Positions 34,664 through 43,548 of a stretch of DNA of 64,000 bases are shown here, in pieces; within the stretch, counting starts at the first letter, position 1; the number at the start of each line of letters is the position of its first letter. The notes below the pieces were generated by a model that was given only the letters and a program-made list of their open reading frames with translations, was not told the DNA's origin and ran no database searches. Made by a program: the position numbers and the translations under genes. The stretch covers positions 1 through 64,000 of the forward strand of contig CAWEQW010000014.1 in the NCBI GenBank assembly GCA_963811365.1, in the 5' to 3' direction. This stretch comes from CAWEQW01 sp963811365. GTDB taxonomy: Bacteria > Actinomycetota > Actinomycetes > Propionibacteriales > Nocardioidaceae.

Positions 34664-35959
34664 TCAGGCGGTCGGCGCGAGCCGGCTCAGCGCGTTGACG
34701 ATCCGGTCCGAGACGTCCCCGTCCCGGGGGTCGGTCAGGTTCGCGAGCAGCTTCAGCATGAACGCCATCAGGGTGTGCCGCGGTAGACCGTACTTGGTCG
34801 CCTGCTTCATCACCTGCGGGTTGCCGATCAGCCTCACGAACGCCCGTCCCACGGTGTAGTACCCGCCGTACGTCGCGTCCAGCGCGGCCGGGTACGCGTG
34901 CAGTGCGCGCTCCTGGCCGGGACCCGAGCGACCGAGCGCCTGGACCACGGTCGCCGCCGCCATCGTGCCGGACTCCATGGCGTAGGCGATGCCCTCGCCG
35001 TTCATCGGGTTCACCATGCCGCCGGAGTCGCCCACCAGCAGGACGCCGCGGGTGTAGTGCGGCTTGCGGTTGAAGCCCATCGGCAGCGCCGCGCCGCCGA
35101 TCCGGCCGACCATGTTCTCCTCGCGGAAGCCCCACTCCTGCGGGGTGTTGTCCAGCCAGCGACGCAGGAGCTCCTTGTAGTCGACGTTCTGGAACGCCTT
35201 GGACGTGTTCAGGATCCCGAGCCCGACGTTCACGGTGCCGTCGCCCACGCCGAAGATCCAGCCGTAGCCGGGCAGCAGGTTGGAGGCGCCGGGCCTGCCG
35301 TCCCAGAGCTCGAGCCAGGACTCCAGCCAGTCGTCGTCGTGGCGCGGGCTGCGGTAGTAGGTGCGCACCGCGACGCCCAGCGGCCGGTCGGCACGCTTCT
35401 GCAGCCCGAGCGCCAGGGCCAGCCGGGCGCTCACCCCGTCGGCGGCGATCACCACGGGCGCCCGGAAGGCGACCTCGTCGCCCACCCTGCGGCCCCGGTC
35501 GTCCACCGGCTTCGCGGTCACGCCGACGACGCGGCCGGTCTGCTCGTCGACGACCGGGCCGGTGACCGAGGTCCGCTCGTGCAGCCGGGCACCGGCCTTC
35601 TCGGCGTGCCGGGCCAGGATCTCGTCGAAGTCCAGCCGGGTCCGGACCAGGCCGTACGGCGGGAACGAGGCCAGGTCCGGCCACGGCAGCTCCAGCCGGT
35701 GGCCGCCACCGACGATGCGCAGGCCGTGGTTGTGGACCCAGCCCGGGCCGTCGAGGTCGATGCCGAGGTCCAGCAGCTGCCTGGTCGCGCGCGGCGTGAG
35801 CCCGTCGCCGCAGACCTTCTCGCGTGGGAAGGCGGTCTTCTCCAGCAGCAGGACGTCCACGCCGGCCTGCGCGAGGTGGTAGGCCGCGGTGGACCCGGCC
35901 GGGCCGGCACCGACGACGATGACGTCGGCCTGCCGCTCGTCCGCGGTGGTCCGGCTCAT
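34664..35959 (-). CDS. menJ: Geranylgeranyl reductase family flavoprotein, MenJ-like menaquinone reductase
   Basis: A 431-residue FAD-dependent oxidoreductase. The dinucleotide motif GAGPAG is at 17-22, FPREKVCGDGLTPRA is a family signature near 45-60, and GVLLVGDSGGMVNPMNGEGIAYAMESG is the FAD-pyrophosphate motif near 300. In M. tuberculosis MenJ (Rv0561c) saturates one double bond of the menaquinone side chain. Position between menG and the nuo operon supports this role. It would work at the membrane surface. AGAGG precedes ATG 35959. A Rex-like palindrome stands upstream. Confidence 0.85.
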   Translation of the reverse strand: MSRTTADERQADVIVVGAGPAGSTAAYHLAQAGVDVLLLEKTAFPREKVCGDGLTPRATRQLLDLGIDLDGPGWVHNHGLRIVGGGHRLELPWPDLASFPPYGLVRTRLDFDEILARHAEKAGARLHERTSVTGPVVDEQTGRVVGVTAKPVDDRGRRVGDEVAFRAPVVIAADGVSARLALALGLQKRADRPLGVAVRTYYRSPRHDDDWLESWLELWDGRPGASNLLPGYGWIFGVGDGTVNVGLGILNTSKAFQNVDYKELLRRWLDNTPQEWGFREENMVGRIGGAALPMGFNRKPHYTRGVLLVGDSGGMVNPMNGEGIAYAMESGTMAAATVVQALGRSGPGQERALHAYPAALDATYGGYYTVGRAFVRLIGNPQVMKQATKYGLPRHTLMAFMLKLLANLTDPRDGDVSDRIVNALSRLAPTA

Positions 35960-36018
35960 CGGGGCACCTCTTCTGGATCGTCCTCAGCCCAGCGTGGCGG
36001 AGGTCGTCTCCCCCCACC

Positions 36019-36048
36019 ATTGTGACTTCGTGAAAACCTTCACGAAGT
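36019..36048 (-). promoter_or_regulatory. Rex-like operator upstream of menJ-like/nuo operon
   Basis: ACTTCGTGAA (36025-36034), a 4-base spacer, and TTCACGAAGT (36039-36048) form a perfect 10-bp inverted repeat. The core GTGAA-N4-TTCAC is the core of the Rex operator (TGTGAA-N4-TTCACA in streptomycetes), with one symmetric change (T to C) outside. CACAAT at 36019-36024 on the minus strand could be a -10, with the operator between it and a weak -35 (TTCGTG). The rex gene is in this window at 58279-59070. Confidence 0.65.
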
Positions 36049-36129
36049 AACCGCGGCACAGTCTAGAGGCCGGTGTGACATCCCGCGACCCGGCCCTGTT
36101 CGGGTGGAGCGCGGCGGCCCGCCCGGCGG

Positions 36130-36819
36130 TCAGGCCGTGGCGCGGTGCAGCGCGACGATGCCGCCGGACAGGTTACGCCACTCCGGCCGCCGCCAGCCGG
36201 CCGTCGCGATCCGCTCGGCCAGGCCCTCCTGGTCCGGCCAGGCCCGGATCGACTCCGCGAGGTACACGTACGCGTCCGGGCTGGACGACACCGCGCGGGC
36301 CAGCGGCGGGAGCGCCTTCATGAGGTACTCCACGTAGACCGTGCGGAACGGCTTCCAGGTCGGGTGGCTGAACTCGCAGACCACCAGGCGGCCCCCGGGC
36401 CGGGTCACCCGCAGCAGCTCTCGGAGGCCGGCGTCCGGCTCCACGATGTTGCGCAGCCCGAACGAGATCGTGACCGCGTCGAACGTGTCGTCGGCGAACG
36501 GCAGCCGGGTGCCGTCCCCGGCCGTGAACGGCAGGTGAGACCGGGCGCGCTTGCCGACCCGCAGCATGCCGAGCGAGAAGTCGCACGGCACGACGAGCGC
36601 GCCACGGTCCCGGAACGGCCGGCTCGACGTGCCGGTCCCGGCGGCCAGGTCGAGCACCCGCTCCCCGGGCCGCGGGTCGACCGCGTGCACCACGGCACTG
36701 CGCCAGCGACGGTCCTGACCCAGCGACAGCACGTCGTTGGTGACGTCGTACCGGCGCGCGACGTCGTCGAACATCGCCGCGACGTCGGCGGGACGCTTGT
36801 CCAGGTCGGCTCGGGTCAC
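36130..36819 (-). CDS. menG: Demethylmenaquinone methyltransferase
   Basis: A 229-residue SAM-dependent methyltransferase of the UbiE/COQ5 family. It would methylate demethylmenaquinone in the last ring step of menaquinone synthesis. Motifs: RYDVTNDVLSLGQDRRWR near 25-40, VLDLAAGTGTSSRPF (motif I), DAVTISFGLRNI (motif II region) and GGRLVVCEFSHPTW (motif III). I chose GTG 36819 since the family begins near RADLDKRPADVAAMFD and TAGGGT (36827-36832) lies 7 bases upstream, so the transcript is probably leaderless. Confidence 0.9.
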   Translation of the reverse strand: MTRADLDKRPADVAAMFDDVARRYDVTNDVLSLGQDRRWRSAVVHAVDPRPGERVLDLAAGTGTSSRPFRDRGALVVPCDFSLGMLRVGKRARSHLPFTAGDGTRLPFADDTFDAVTISFGLRNIVEPDAGLRELLRVTRPGGRLVVCEFSHPTWKPFRTVYVEYLMKALPPLARAVSSSPDAYVYLAESIRAWPDQEGLAERIATAGWRRPEWRNLSGGIVALHRATA

Positions 36820-36826
36820 GGGGCCC

Positions 36827-36832
36827 ACCCTA
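36827..36832 (-). promoter_or_regulatory. -10 hexamer TAGGGT, leaderless promoter of menG
   Basis: TAGGGT on the minus strand ends 7 bases before the menG GTG; no Shine-Dalgarno is present. The divergent menF promoter lies about 80 bases away. Confidence 0.5.
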
Positions 36833-36911
36833 GAGCGGCTCGGAGCAGGGCCGACGCGAGGTCTCCGGCGGTGACGTCCGGGTCGCCCGGACGCGGCGGC
36901 CCCGACGGTCG

Positions 36912-36949
36912 TAGGCTCGTGCACCGTGACAGGACGTAGCACACCGTGA
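36912..36949 (+). promoter_or_regulatory. menF promoter -10 (TAGGCT) and 7-codon upstream ORF from a 15-base direct repeat
   Basis: TAGGCT (36912-36917) is followed 8 bases later by GTG 36926. That GTG opens a seven-codon frame (VTGRSTP) whose TGA at 36947-36949 overlaps the menF GTG at 36946. CACCGTGACAGGACG occurs twice, 20 bases apart, once at each GTG, so a short duplication appears to have created the uORF. It could set menF translation by coupling; this is inference. Confidence 0.4.
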
Positions 36950-38226
36950 CAGGACGCACCATCTCACCCGGCGCCCAGGAGGCGGCGGCCCCCCTGGTCG
37001 TCCGCTCGGTGCCGGTCGAGGACCCCGGGACGCTGCTCGGTCTGCTGCCGCCGCACGACGCGCTGGCGTGGGTGCGCCGAGGCGACGGCCTGGTCGGGTA
37101 CGGCGTCGCCGCCGTGCTGCGCACCAGGGGCCCGGAGCGGTTCCGCGAGGCCTGCGCCTGGTGGGCCGAGCAGTCGGCCGCGGCGGTGGTCCGCGACGAG
37201 GTCCGCCGGCCCGGGTCGGGCCTGGTCTGCTTCGGCAGCTTCGCCTTCGCCGACCGGCCGGGCGACAGCGTGCTCGTCGTACCGGAGGTGGTGGTGGGCC
37301 GTCGCGCGGGCAGCACCTGGGTCACCACGACCGGCGCCGGCGCGATCTCCGCCCCGCCGGCCCTGGCCGGCACCGACGCTCCCCCGGCGCCGGAGGGGGT
37401 GACCTTCGCGGACGGCGCGATCTCGGGGGCGACGTGGGAGACCCGGGTCGCGGACGCGGTCCGGCGGATCGAGGCCGGCGACCTCGAGAAGGTCGTCCTG
37501 GCCCGGGACCTGGTCGCCACCGCCGCGTCGGACGTCGACGTCCGCTGGCCGCTGCGCCGGCTCGCCGAGACCTACCCGATGTGCTGGACCTTCCACGTCG
37601 ACGGGCTGTTCGGCGCGACGCCGGAGATGCTGGTGCGCCGCGAGCGCGGCCTGGTGACCTCGCGGGTGCTCGCCGGCACCATCCGGCGCACCGGGGACGA
37701 CGCCCGCGACCTCGCGCTGGCCGCCACACTGGCCCGGTCGTCGAAGGACCTCGAGGAGCACGAGTACGCCGTGCGCTCGGTCGCCGACGCGCTCGCCCCG
37801 CACTGCACGTCGATGAACGTGCCGGAGGCGCCGTTCGTCCTGCACCTGCCCAACGTGATGCACCTGGCCACCGACGTCGCCGGGGTGATCGACGACCAGA
37901 CCACCTCGCTCGAGCTGGCCGCCGCGCTGCACCCGTCGGCCGCGGTCGGCGGCACCCCCACCAGCGTGGCCACGTCGCTCATCGGCACGCTCGAGGGCAT
38001 GGACCGCGGTCGCTACGCCGGCCCGGTGGGCTGGATGGACGCCTCGGGCGACGGCGAGTGGGGGCTGGCGCTGCGCTCCGCGGAGGTCAGCGGGGCGACG
38101 GTGCGGCTGTTCGCGGGCTGCGGGATCGTCGCGGACTCCGACCCCGCGTCCGAGCTGGCGGAGGCCCAGGCCAAGTTCGTGCCCGTCCGCGACGCACTCG
38201 GGCCGGCTCCCGACCCGGCCGTCTGA
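36946..38226 (+). CDS. menF: Isochorismate synthase
   Basis: A 426-residue chorismate-utilising enzyme that isomerises chorismate to isochorismate, the first committed menaquinone step. C-terminal catalytic blocks are KVVLARDLV (residues about 180-190), FGATPEMLVRRERGLVTSRVLAGTI, SSKDLEEHEYAV, HPSAAVGGTPTSVA and YAGPVGWMDASGDGEWGLALRS. Isochorismate synthase fits better than salicylate or anthranilate synthase because the other men genes are nearby and no lyase or glutamine amidotransferase is adjacent. Divergent from menG. Confidence 0.87.
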   Translation: MTGRTISPGAQEAAAPLVVRSVPVEDPGTLLGLLPPHDALAWVRRGDGLVGYGVAAVLRTRGPERFREACAWWAEQSAAAVVRDEVRRPGSGLVCFGSFAFADRPGDSVLVVPEVVVGRRAGSTWVTTTGAGAISAPPALAGTDAPPAPEGVTFADGAISGATWETRVADAVRRIEAGDLEKVVLARDLVATAASDVDVRWPLRRLAETYPMCWTFHVDGLFGATPEMLVRRERGLVTSRVLAGTIRRTGDDARDLALAATLARSSKDLEEHEYAVRSVADALAPHCTSMNVPEAPFVLHLPNVMHLATDVAGVIDDQTTSLELAAALHPSAAVGGTPTSVATSLIGTLEGMDRGRYAGPVGWMDASGDGEWGLALRSAEVSGATVRLFAGCGIVADSDPASELAEAQAKFVPVRDALGPAPDPAV

Positions 38227-38236
38227 CGCCGGAGAC

Positions 38237-38872
38237 TCAGCCGGGCAGGTCCTCGCCGGCCGCCACCCGGTGGTAGTCCAGCCCGCGCTCGGCCAGCATC
38301 GCGGTGACCCGGTCGTCCATCATCGTGAGCCCCAGGTCGCTGGTGATCAGCTCGTGGATGGCGAGGTTCCGCGGCGCCGCGACCGCGCGGGCGAAGTCGA
38401 CGGCCTCGCCGAGCTTCATCCACGGCCCGCTGATCGGCACGAGCGCGACGTCGACGGGCTCCCCGGGCGCGACGAAGGAGTCACCGGGGTGGTAGACCCG
38501 GGTGCCGCCGAGCTCGACGACGTACCCGCTGTTGTGGAAGCGCGGGAGGTCCGGGTGGATCACCGCGTGCCACTCGCCGACGGCGCGCACCGGCACGCCG
38601 ACGTCGAACGCCTCCCCCGGCGCCACGACCGTGACCCGCTCCCGCACCTCCGGGTCGTCGAGCTGCGCGGCCACCGCGTCGATCGTCCAGACCGGCGCAT
38701 CGGTCGCCCGGAGGTGGTCGACCGAGAGGTGGTCGGCGTGCTCGTGCGTCACCAGGACCGCGGTCGCACCGTCGACCGCCTCCCGGTCGGTGAAGCTTCC
38801 GGGGTCCACCACGACGACGTGCCCGTCGTGCTCGAGCCGGACGCAGGCGTGAGCGAGCTTCGTGATCCTCAT
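38237..38872 (-). CDS. MBL-fold metallo-hydrolase (UlaG/UPF0173-like)
   Basis: A 211-residue metallo-beta-lactamase-fold protein. VTHEHADHLS supplies the HxHxDH zinc motif, and VYHPGDSFV the later aspartate. It starts MRITKLAHACVRLEHDG with the usual N-terminal histidine/cysteine; ATGs at 38881 and 38884 are alternative starts. Relatives include UlaG lactonase and RNA-processing enzymes, but the substrate is unknown. Ends 10 bases from the convergent menF. Confidence 0.85.
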   Translation of the reverse strand: MRITKLAHACVRLEHDGHVVVVDPGSFTDREAVDGATAVLVTHEHADHLSVDHLRATDAPVWTIDAVAAQLDDPEVRERVTVVAPGEAFDVGVPVRAVGEWHAVIHPDLPRFHNSGYVVELGGTRVYHPGDSFVAPGEPVDVALVPISGPWMKLGEAVDFARAVAAPRNLAIHELITSDLGLTMMDDRVTAMLAERGLDYHRVAAGEDLPG

Positions 38873-38928
38873 GCGGCCCATCATGCCCAGGACGGTCGAC
38901 GGCATGCCCCTCGACCGGGGTCGGGCGC

Positions 38929-40813
38929 TCAGCCCAGCCGGCTGTCCACGAAGCACCAGCGCCACTCCTCGCCCGGCTCGGCCGAGCGCATCACCGGGTG
39001 CCCGATCTCGTGGTAGTGCGCCGTGGCGTGCTGCCGCGGCGAGGAGTCGCAGCACGCGACGTGTCCGCAGGTCAGGCAGCGGCGCAGGTGCACCCAGGTG
39101 GTGAGCCCCTCCGCGACGCAGTCCTCACACACCCCGTCGACGCCTGAGGCGGCGTCCCGCGGCGCCGCCTCGAGATGCTCGCAGAGCGCGATCGACCCCA
39201 CCCGGCCGCTCACCGACTCGGCCCCGTCGAGCTCGGGGAGCCGCTCGTTGCCGCGGTCCAGCATCGACTCCTCGACGTCGAGCGAGGCGAGCACGTCGGA
39301 GACCACCTCGTGAGGGACCGCGCCGGTGCTGCGCACGTCGAGCACCTTCTCCCGCTCGACCTGCAGCATCTCCAGCCGGAGCCGCGCGTAGGTCTCGCTC
39401 GGGGTCTCCTCGTCCGGGTGGGTGCCACCGAGGCGCTCCCAGGCGGCGGTGTTGCGCTCCTCGGCACGCCGGCGCAGGGTCTCCACGACCTCGAAGGGGT
39501 CGTTCTCCTCCGCGACACGCTGGTCGAGGTACCTCAGGCCGGCAGCGGAGGACTTCTCGAACAGCGCCGCGCGGGCCAGCGCGTCCTCGCGCGGGTCCGG
39601 GGAGGGCAGCCTCAGCCGGCGCGCCAGCCAGGGCAGCGTCGAGCCCTGGACGAACAGCGTCCCGGCGGCCACGATCAGCGCGGTCAGCACCAGCGTCTCG
39701 CGGTAGGTGAAGTCCATCGGGATCGCGAACGCCGCCGCCAGGGTGACCACGCCGCGCATCCCGGCCCAGCCGAGCACCGCGGTGTACCGCCAGGACGGGT
39801 GCTTGCCGGTCTCACGGTCCGGTGCGGGCCGCACCAGCAGGTAGCGCGCCGGGAACACCCAGACCAGGCGGAGCACCACCACGGCCACGAACGTCGCCAG
39901 GCACAGCCGCACCACGTCCCGGAGCGGGACCCCACTGGCCTGGACGTCGCCGATGATCCAGCGGGCCTGCAGGCCGATGAGCAGGAACACGATGTTCTCG
40001 AGCAGGAACTGGATCGTGCGCCAGTTGAGCCGTTCCGCGATCCTCGAGCCGGCCGTCTGCAGCACCGGGGCCCGGTGGCCCAGGAGCAGCCCGGCGACGA
40101 CGACGGCGAGCACCCCGGAGCCGTTGAACCACTCGGCGGCGACGTACGCCAGGAACGGGGTGACCAGCGACAGGCTCGTGTCGATCACCGGGTCGGTCAC
40201 CATCCGGCGCAGCCCGCCGACCACGAGGTACATCAGCACACCGACCGCGAGGCCGCCGACCGCCGCGACGAGGAAGTCGGCGCCGACGCCCAGCGCCGAG
40301 ACGGCCGCGCCCGCGCCGATCGCGGTGCGCAGCGCTACGATCGCGGTCGCGTCGTTGAGCAGCGACTCGCCCTCGAGGATCGTGACGATCCGCGCGCGGC
40401 AGGCCGATGCGCCGCCCGATGGAGGTGGCCGCGACCGCGTCGGGAGGTGCGACGACCGCGCCCAGCGCGAACGCGGCGGCCCAGGACACCCCCGACAGGA
40501 CGGTGTGCGCCACCAGGGCGACCCCCACCGCGGTGAACGCGACCAGCCCGACCGACAGCAGCAGGATCGCGCGGCGGTTGGCGTTGAAGTCGACCAGGGA
40601 CGTCTGCAGCGCCGCGGCGTACAGCAACGGGGGCAGGAGCCCGACCAGCACCACCTCGGAGGTCAGGTGCACCTCCGGGACGACCGGCAGGAAGGACGCC
40701 GCCGCCCCGAGCGCCACCAGCACCAGCGGGGCAGGCAGGTCGAAGCGCCGGCACAGACCGACCACGAGGATGACGGCGGTCGTCAGGGCGGCGAGGGACA
40801 GCGCGACGTGCAC
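38929..40813 (-). CDS. Na+/H+ antiporter (CPA1/NhaP-like) with C-terminal UBP zinc finger, frame broken near 40395
   Basis: ATG... the minus frame starting at 40813 gives MHVALSLAALTTAVILVVGL and helices up to ALGAVVAPPDAVAATSIGRRIGLP. The next frame continues with RIVTILEGESLLNDATA, the CPA1 hallmark, then further helices, a basic/acidic cytoplasmic domain and, at the end, a UBP-type zinc finger (CEHL, CEDC, CLTCGHVACCDSS, HATAHYHEIGHPVM). A single indel at about 40391-40399 explains the break. Total about 628 residues. UBP fingers bind ubiquitin C-termini in eukaryotes; what one does on a bacterial antiporter is unknown. Inner membrane, monovalent cation/pH homeostasis. Confidence 0.82.
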
Positions 40814-40886
40814 AGTGGTATGTAACCAGCGCCGGCACCAGGCATTCCGCCCCGGCTGCGGGGTCGGGCCCCCCGGCCCGTCCGCC

Positions 40887-41801
40887 TCAGGACTCCGCGA
40901 CCCACCGCATCGGGTCGCCCCAGCCCAGCCGCGTGACGCCGTGCTTGTCGAGGGCGAGCACCGCCAGGGTCCGGCGGTGCGCGGCGAAGGTCAGGACGTG
41001 GGCCACCATCCCGCCGTAGCTGAACACCTCGGGCGGGTCGCACAGCGCGTCCACGAACGTGTCACCGAGCCGGCCCTGCTCGACGACGTCGTGGACCTGG
41101 GCCAGGTACGTCGGCCCCTCGACGGCGAGCCGACTGCGGAGGTCGTCGACGGACTCGTGCTCCTCGACCGACCAGTCGTAGGCGCGGTGCGCGATCGCGG
41201 CGTTCCACATCCCCATCTGGCCGACCAGCCGGGACATCAGCCGGCGCAGCGTGGCGGGGTCGGGGTCGTCCTCGACGGAGAGCTCGATGCGCTCGTCGAG
41301 CTGGGTGTCGGTCAGCTCGGCGGCGGCCTCGACGATCTCGCCGGTCAGCCAGACGTGGTGCTCGACCATCCGGGTCATCAGGTCCATGGGGGTCACCTTC
41401 GTGTCGGCGGGAAGGCGGAGCCCTCCCGGTGGGTGGAAGTGCACGTCGCTCGGAGCCGGGATCACCGTCGTCGTCGGGCGCCTGCGCCACTGCGCGGGAC
41501 CGACCCCGAAGGCTCGTCGGAACGCGCGGGTGAACGCCTCGTGCGAGCCGTACCCCGCCTCGACCGCGACGTCGAGGATGCTCAGCCGGGTGCTCAGCAG
41601 CCGGTACGCCGCGCGCTCGAGCAGGATCCGGCGACGGAACCTGCGCGGTGGCTCCCCGGCGACCGAGGAGACGATCCGGTCGAGGTGGTAGCGGGAGACG
41701 AACAGCCGGGCGGCCAGGTCCTCCCCGGTCGCGTCGTGGTCGTCGAGCGCTTGCGCGAGCAGGTCCACGAAGCTCGCGAAGTGGTCTGCTGCGGTGCTCA
41801 T
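40887..41801 (-). CDS. AraC-family HTH regulator fused to DinB-like domain
   Basis: A 304-residue protein. Residues about 10-115 contain two AraC helix-turn-helix elements (DLAARLFVSRYHLDRIVSS and SILDVAVEAGYGSHEAFTRAFRRAFGVGPAQWRR). Residues 140-300 form a four-helix DinB-like metal-binding domain (MTRMVEHHVWLTGEIVE; late FAAHRRTLAVLAL histidine). An AraC-DinB fusion suggests a sensor using the DinB domain as effector or thiol-responsive module. It starts 39 bases downstream of the menD stop. Target genes unknown. Confidence 0.8.
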   Translation of the reverse strand: MSTAADHFASFVDLLAQALDDHDATGEDLAARLFVSRYHLDRIVSSVAGEPPRRFRRRILLERAAYRLLSTRLSILDVAVEAGYGSHEAFTRAFRRAFGVGPAQWRRRPTTTVIPAPSDVHFHPPGGLRLPADTKVTPMDLMTRMVEHHVWLTGEIVEAAAELTDTQLDERIELSVEDDPDPATLRRLMSRLVGQMGMWNAAIAHRAYDWSVEEHESVDDLRSRLAVEGPTYLAQVHDVVEQGRLGDTFVDALCDPPEVFSYGGMVAHVLTFAAHRRTLAVLALDKHGVTRLGWGDPMRWVAES

Positions 41802-41839
41802 GGCTCCATCCTGCCGACCCGGGACGGACTGCTGCTTGA

Positions 41840-43546
41840 TCAGTCTTGCGCTGTCCGCCGCACCAGGTCGCGGACGGCCGCGTCGAGCTCGCGGCGGTCG
41901 TCGCGACGGACGGTCGCCTCGACGACCTCGAGGCCGCCGTTGGGGTTGGCCAGCGCGTGCCGCAGCTCGGCGAGCGAGTCCACCCGCCAGTGCGGCGTCC
42001 CGGTAGCGGCGCACAACGGCGCCAGGTCGACGCCGTGCGGGGTGCCGAAGAGTCGCTCGTAGGAGGCGCCGTACGCCGGGGAGCCCTGCTCGAGCGAGGC
42101 GAAGATCGAGCCGCCGTCGTCGTTGACCACGACGACGGTGAGGTCCGGGCGCGGCTCCTCCGGCCCGAGCACGAGCCCGTTGGCGTCGTGCAGGAACGTC
42201 ACGTCGCCGAGCAGCGCCAGGGCGCGGGTGCTGTGCGGCCGCCCGAGCGCGGCGCCCACCGCGCTGGACACCGAGCCGTCGATGCCGGCCAGCCCTCGGT
42301 TGCCGACCACCATCCGGCGGTCGCCGACCTGGTACGGCGCCACCATGAGGTCGAGGTCGCGCACCGGGTTCGAGGCGCCCACGAACAGCAGCCCACCGGG
42401 AGGCACCGCCGCACTCACCGCGCCGGCCACCTCCTGCGGGGTGAGCCCGTCGCGGTCGGCGAGCAGCGCGTCGAGCGCGCGGCCGAGCCGACTGTCGCGG
42501 GCCGACCACTCCTCGAGCCAGTCGGTGCGGCCCGGCCGGTCGCTGGGCGCGACCGCGTCGACGAGCCGGCGCGCCCGGTTGCCGGGGTCGGACCAGCCGG
42601 ACGGGCTGCGGACCACGACCAGCTCCACGTCGTCGCGGGCGAGCAGCGCACTCACCGGCCGGGACAGTGTGGGGTGTCCGTGCACCACGACCCGCTGGAC
42701 CCGGTCGGCGAGCGACCGGTCGCCCAGCAGCAGGCGGTAGGTGCGGATCGCGTTGGCGCCGGTGCGCGAGCCGCTGGTCGGCTCCGCGAGCAGGGGCCAC
42801 CCGGCGCGCTCGGCGAGCACCCGCGCCGGCGGCCCGGCGTCGTCGCCGGCGACCACGACCGTCGGCACGGCGGGGTCCAGCACCAGCGGCACGGCCGCTG
42901 CCGGCTCGCCGGGCTCGCTCCACGGCTCCCCGTCCGGCCGCAGGCTTCCGCCGGCGGCCGACCAGCCGTCGGGTGTTCCGGGGACCAGGGGGTCGTCGAG
43001 CTGCAGGTTGAGGTGCACCGGTCCGGGCCGGTCACCGAGCCGGCCGCGGGCGCTCCAGGTCGCTCGGGCCACCAGTGCCCGCCAGCCGGCCGCCTGCCGC
43101 TGCTCGTCGGCGCCGGAGTGCCCCGGCGCGACGTCGGCGAAGAGCCGCACCGCGCCGCCGAAGACCTTCACCTGGTCGGTGGTCTGGTTGGCGTTGGTGC
43201 CGCGCAGCCGGGCCGGCCGGTCCGCGGTGAGCACGACGAGCGGCACCCCGGCGTGCGAGGCCTCGAGGACGGCAGGGTGCAAGGCGGCGACCGCCGTGCC
43301 GCTGGTCGTGACCACGACGGCCGGGTGGTGGCTGGTCCGGGCGAGGCCGAGGGCGAGGAAGCCGGCGGACCGCTCGTCGATGCGGGTGTGCAGGGCGAGC
43401 CGGTCCTCCGAGGCCGCCGCCCACGCTGCGTACGCCAGAGGCGCCGAGCGGGACCCCGGCGCGAGGACGAGGTGCGCGACGCCGCAGCGGACGAGCTCGT
43501 CGACGAGCACCGTCGCGGCGGCGGTCGAGGCGTTCGCGGGGGGCAT
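41840..43546 (-). CDS. menD: 2-succinyl-5-enolpyruvyl-6-hydroxy-3-cyclohexene-1-carboxylate synthase
   Basis: A 568-residue TPP enzyme joining isochorismate and 2-oxoglutarate. LVLAPGSRSAPLAYAAW and RIDERSAGFLALGLAR are the N-terminal MenD motifs with the catalytic glutamate region, TSGTAVAALHPAVLEA follows, and the C-terminal TPP motif runs from GDVTFLHDANGL to VVVNDDGGSIFASLEQG. ATG 43546 is 2 bases after the menC stop. A full-length, intact frame. Confidence 0.93.
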   Translation of the reverse strand: MPPANASTAAATVLVDELVRCGVAHLVLAPGSRSAPLAYAAWAAASEDRLALHTRIDERSAGFLALGLARTSHHPAVVVTTSGTAVAALHPAVLEASHAGVPLVVLTADRPARLRGTNANQTTDQVKVFGGAVRLFADVAPGHSGADEQRQAAGWRALVARATWSARGRLGDRPGPVHLNLQLDDPLVPGTPDGWSAAGGSLRPDGEPWSEPGEPAAAVPLVLDPAVPTVVVAGDDAGPPARVLAERAGWPLLAEPTSGSRTGANAIRTYRLLLGDRSLADRVQRVVVHGHPTLSRPVSALLARDDVELVVVRSPSGWSDPGNRARRLVDAVAPSDRPGRTDWLEEWSARDSRLGRALDALLADRDGLTPQEVAGAVSAAVPPGGLLFVGASNPVRDLDLMVAPYQVGDRRMVVGNRGLAGIDGSVSSAVGAALGRPHSTRALALLGDVTFLHDANGLVLGPEEPRPDLTVVVVNDDGGSIFASLEQGSPAYGASYERLFGTPHGVDLAPLCAATGTPHWRVDSLAELRHALANPNGGLEVVEATVRRDDRRELDAAVRDLVRRTAQD

Positions 43547-43548
43547 GC

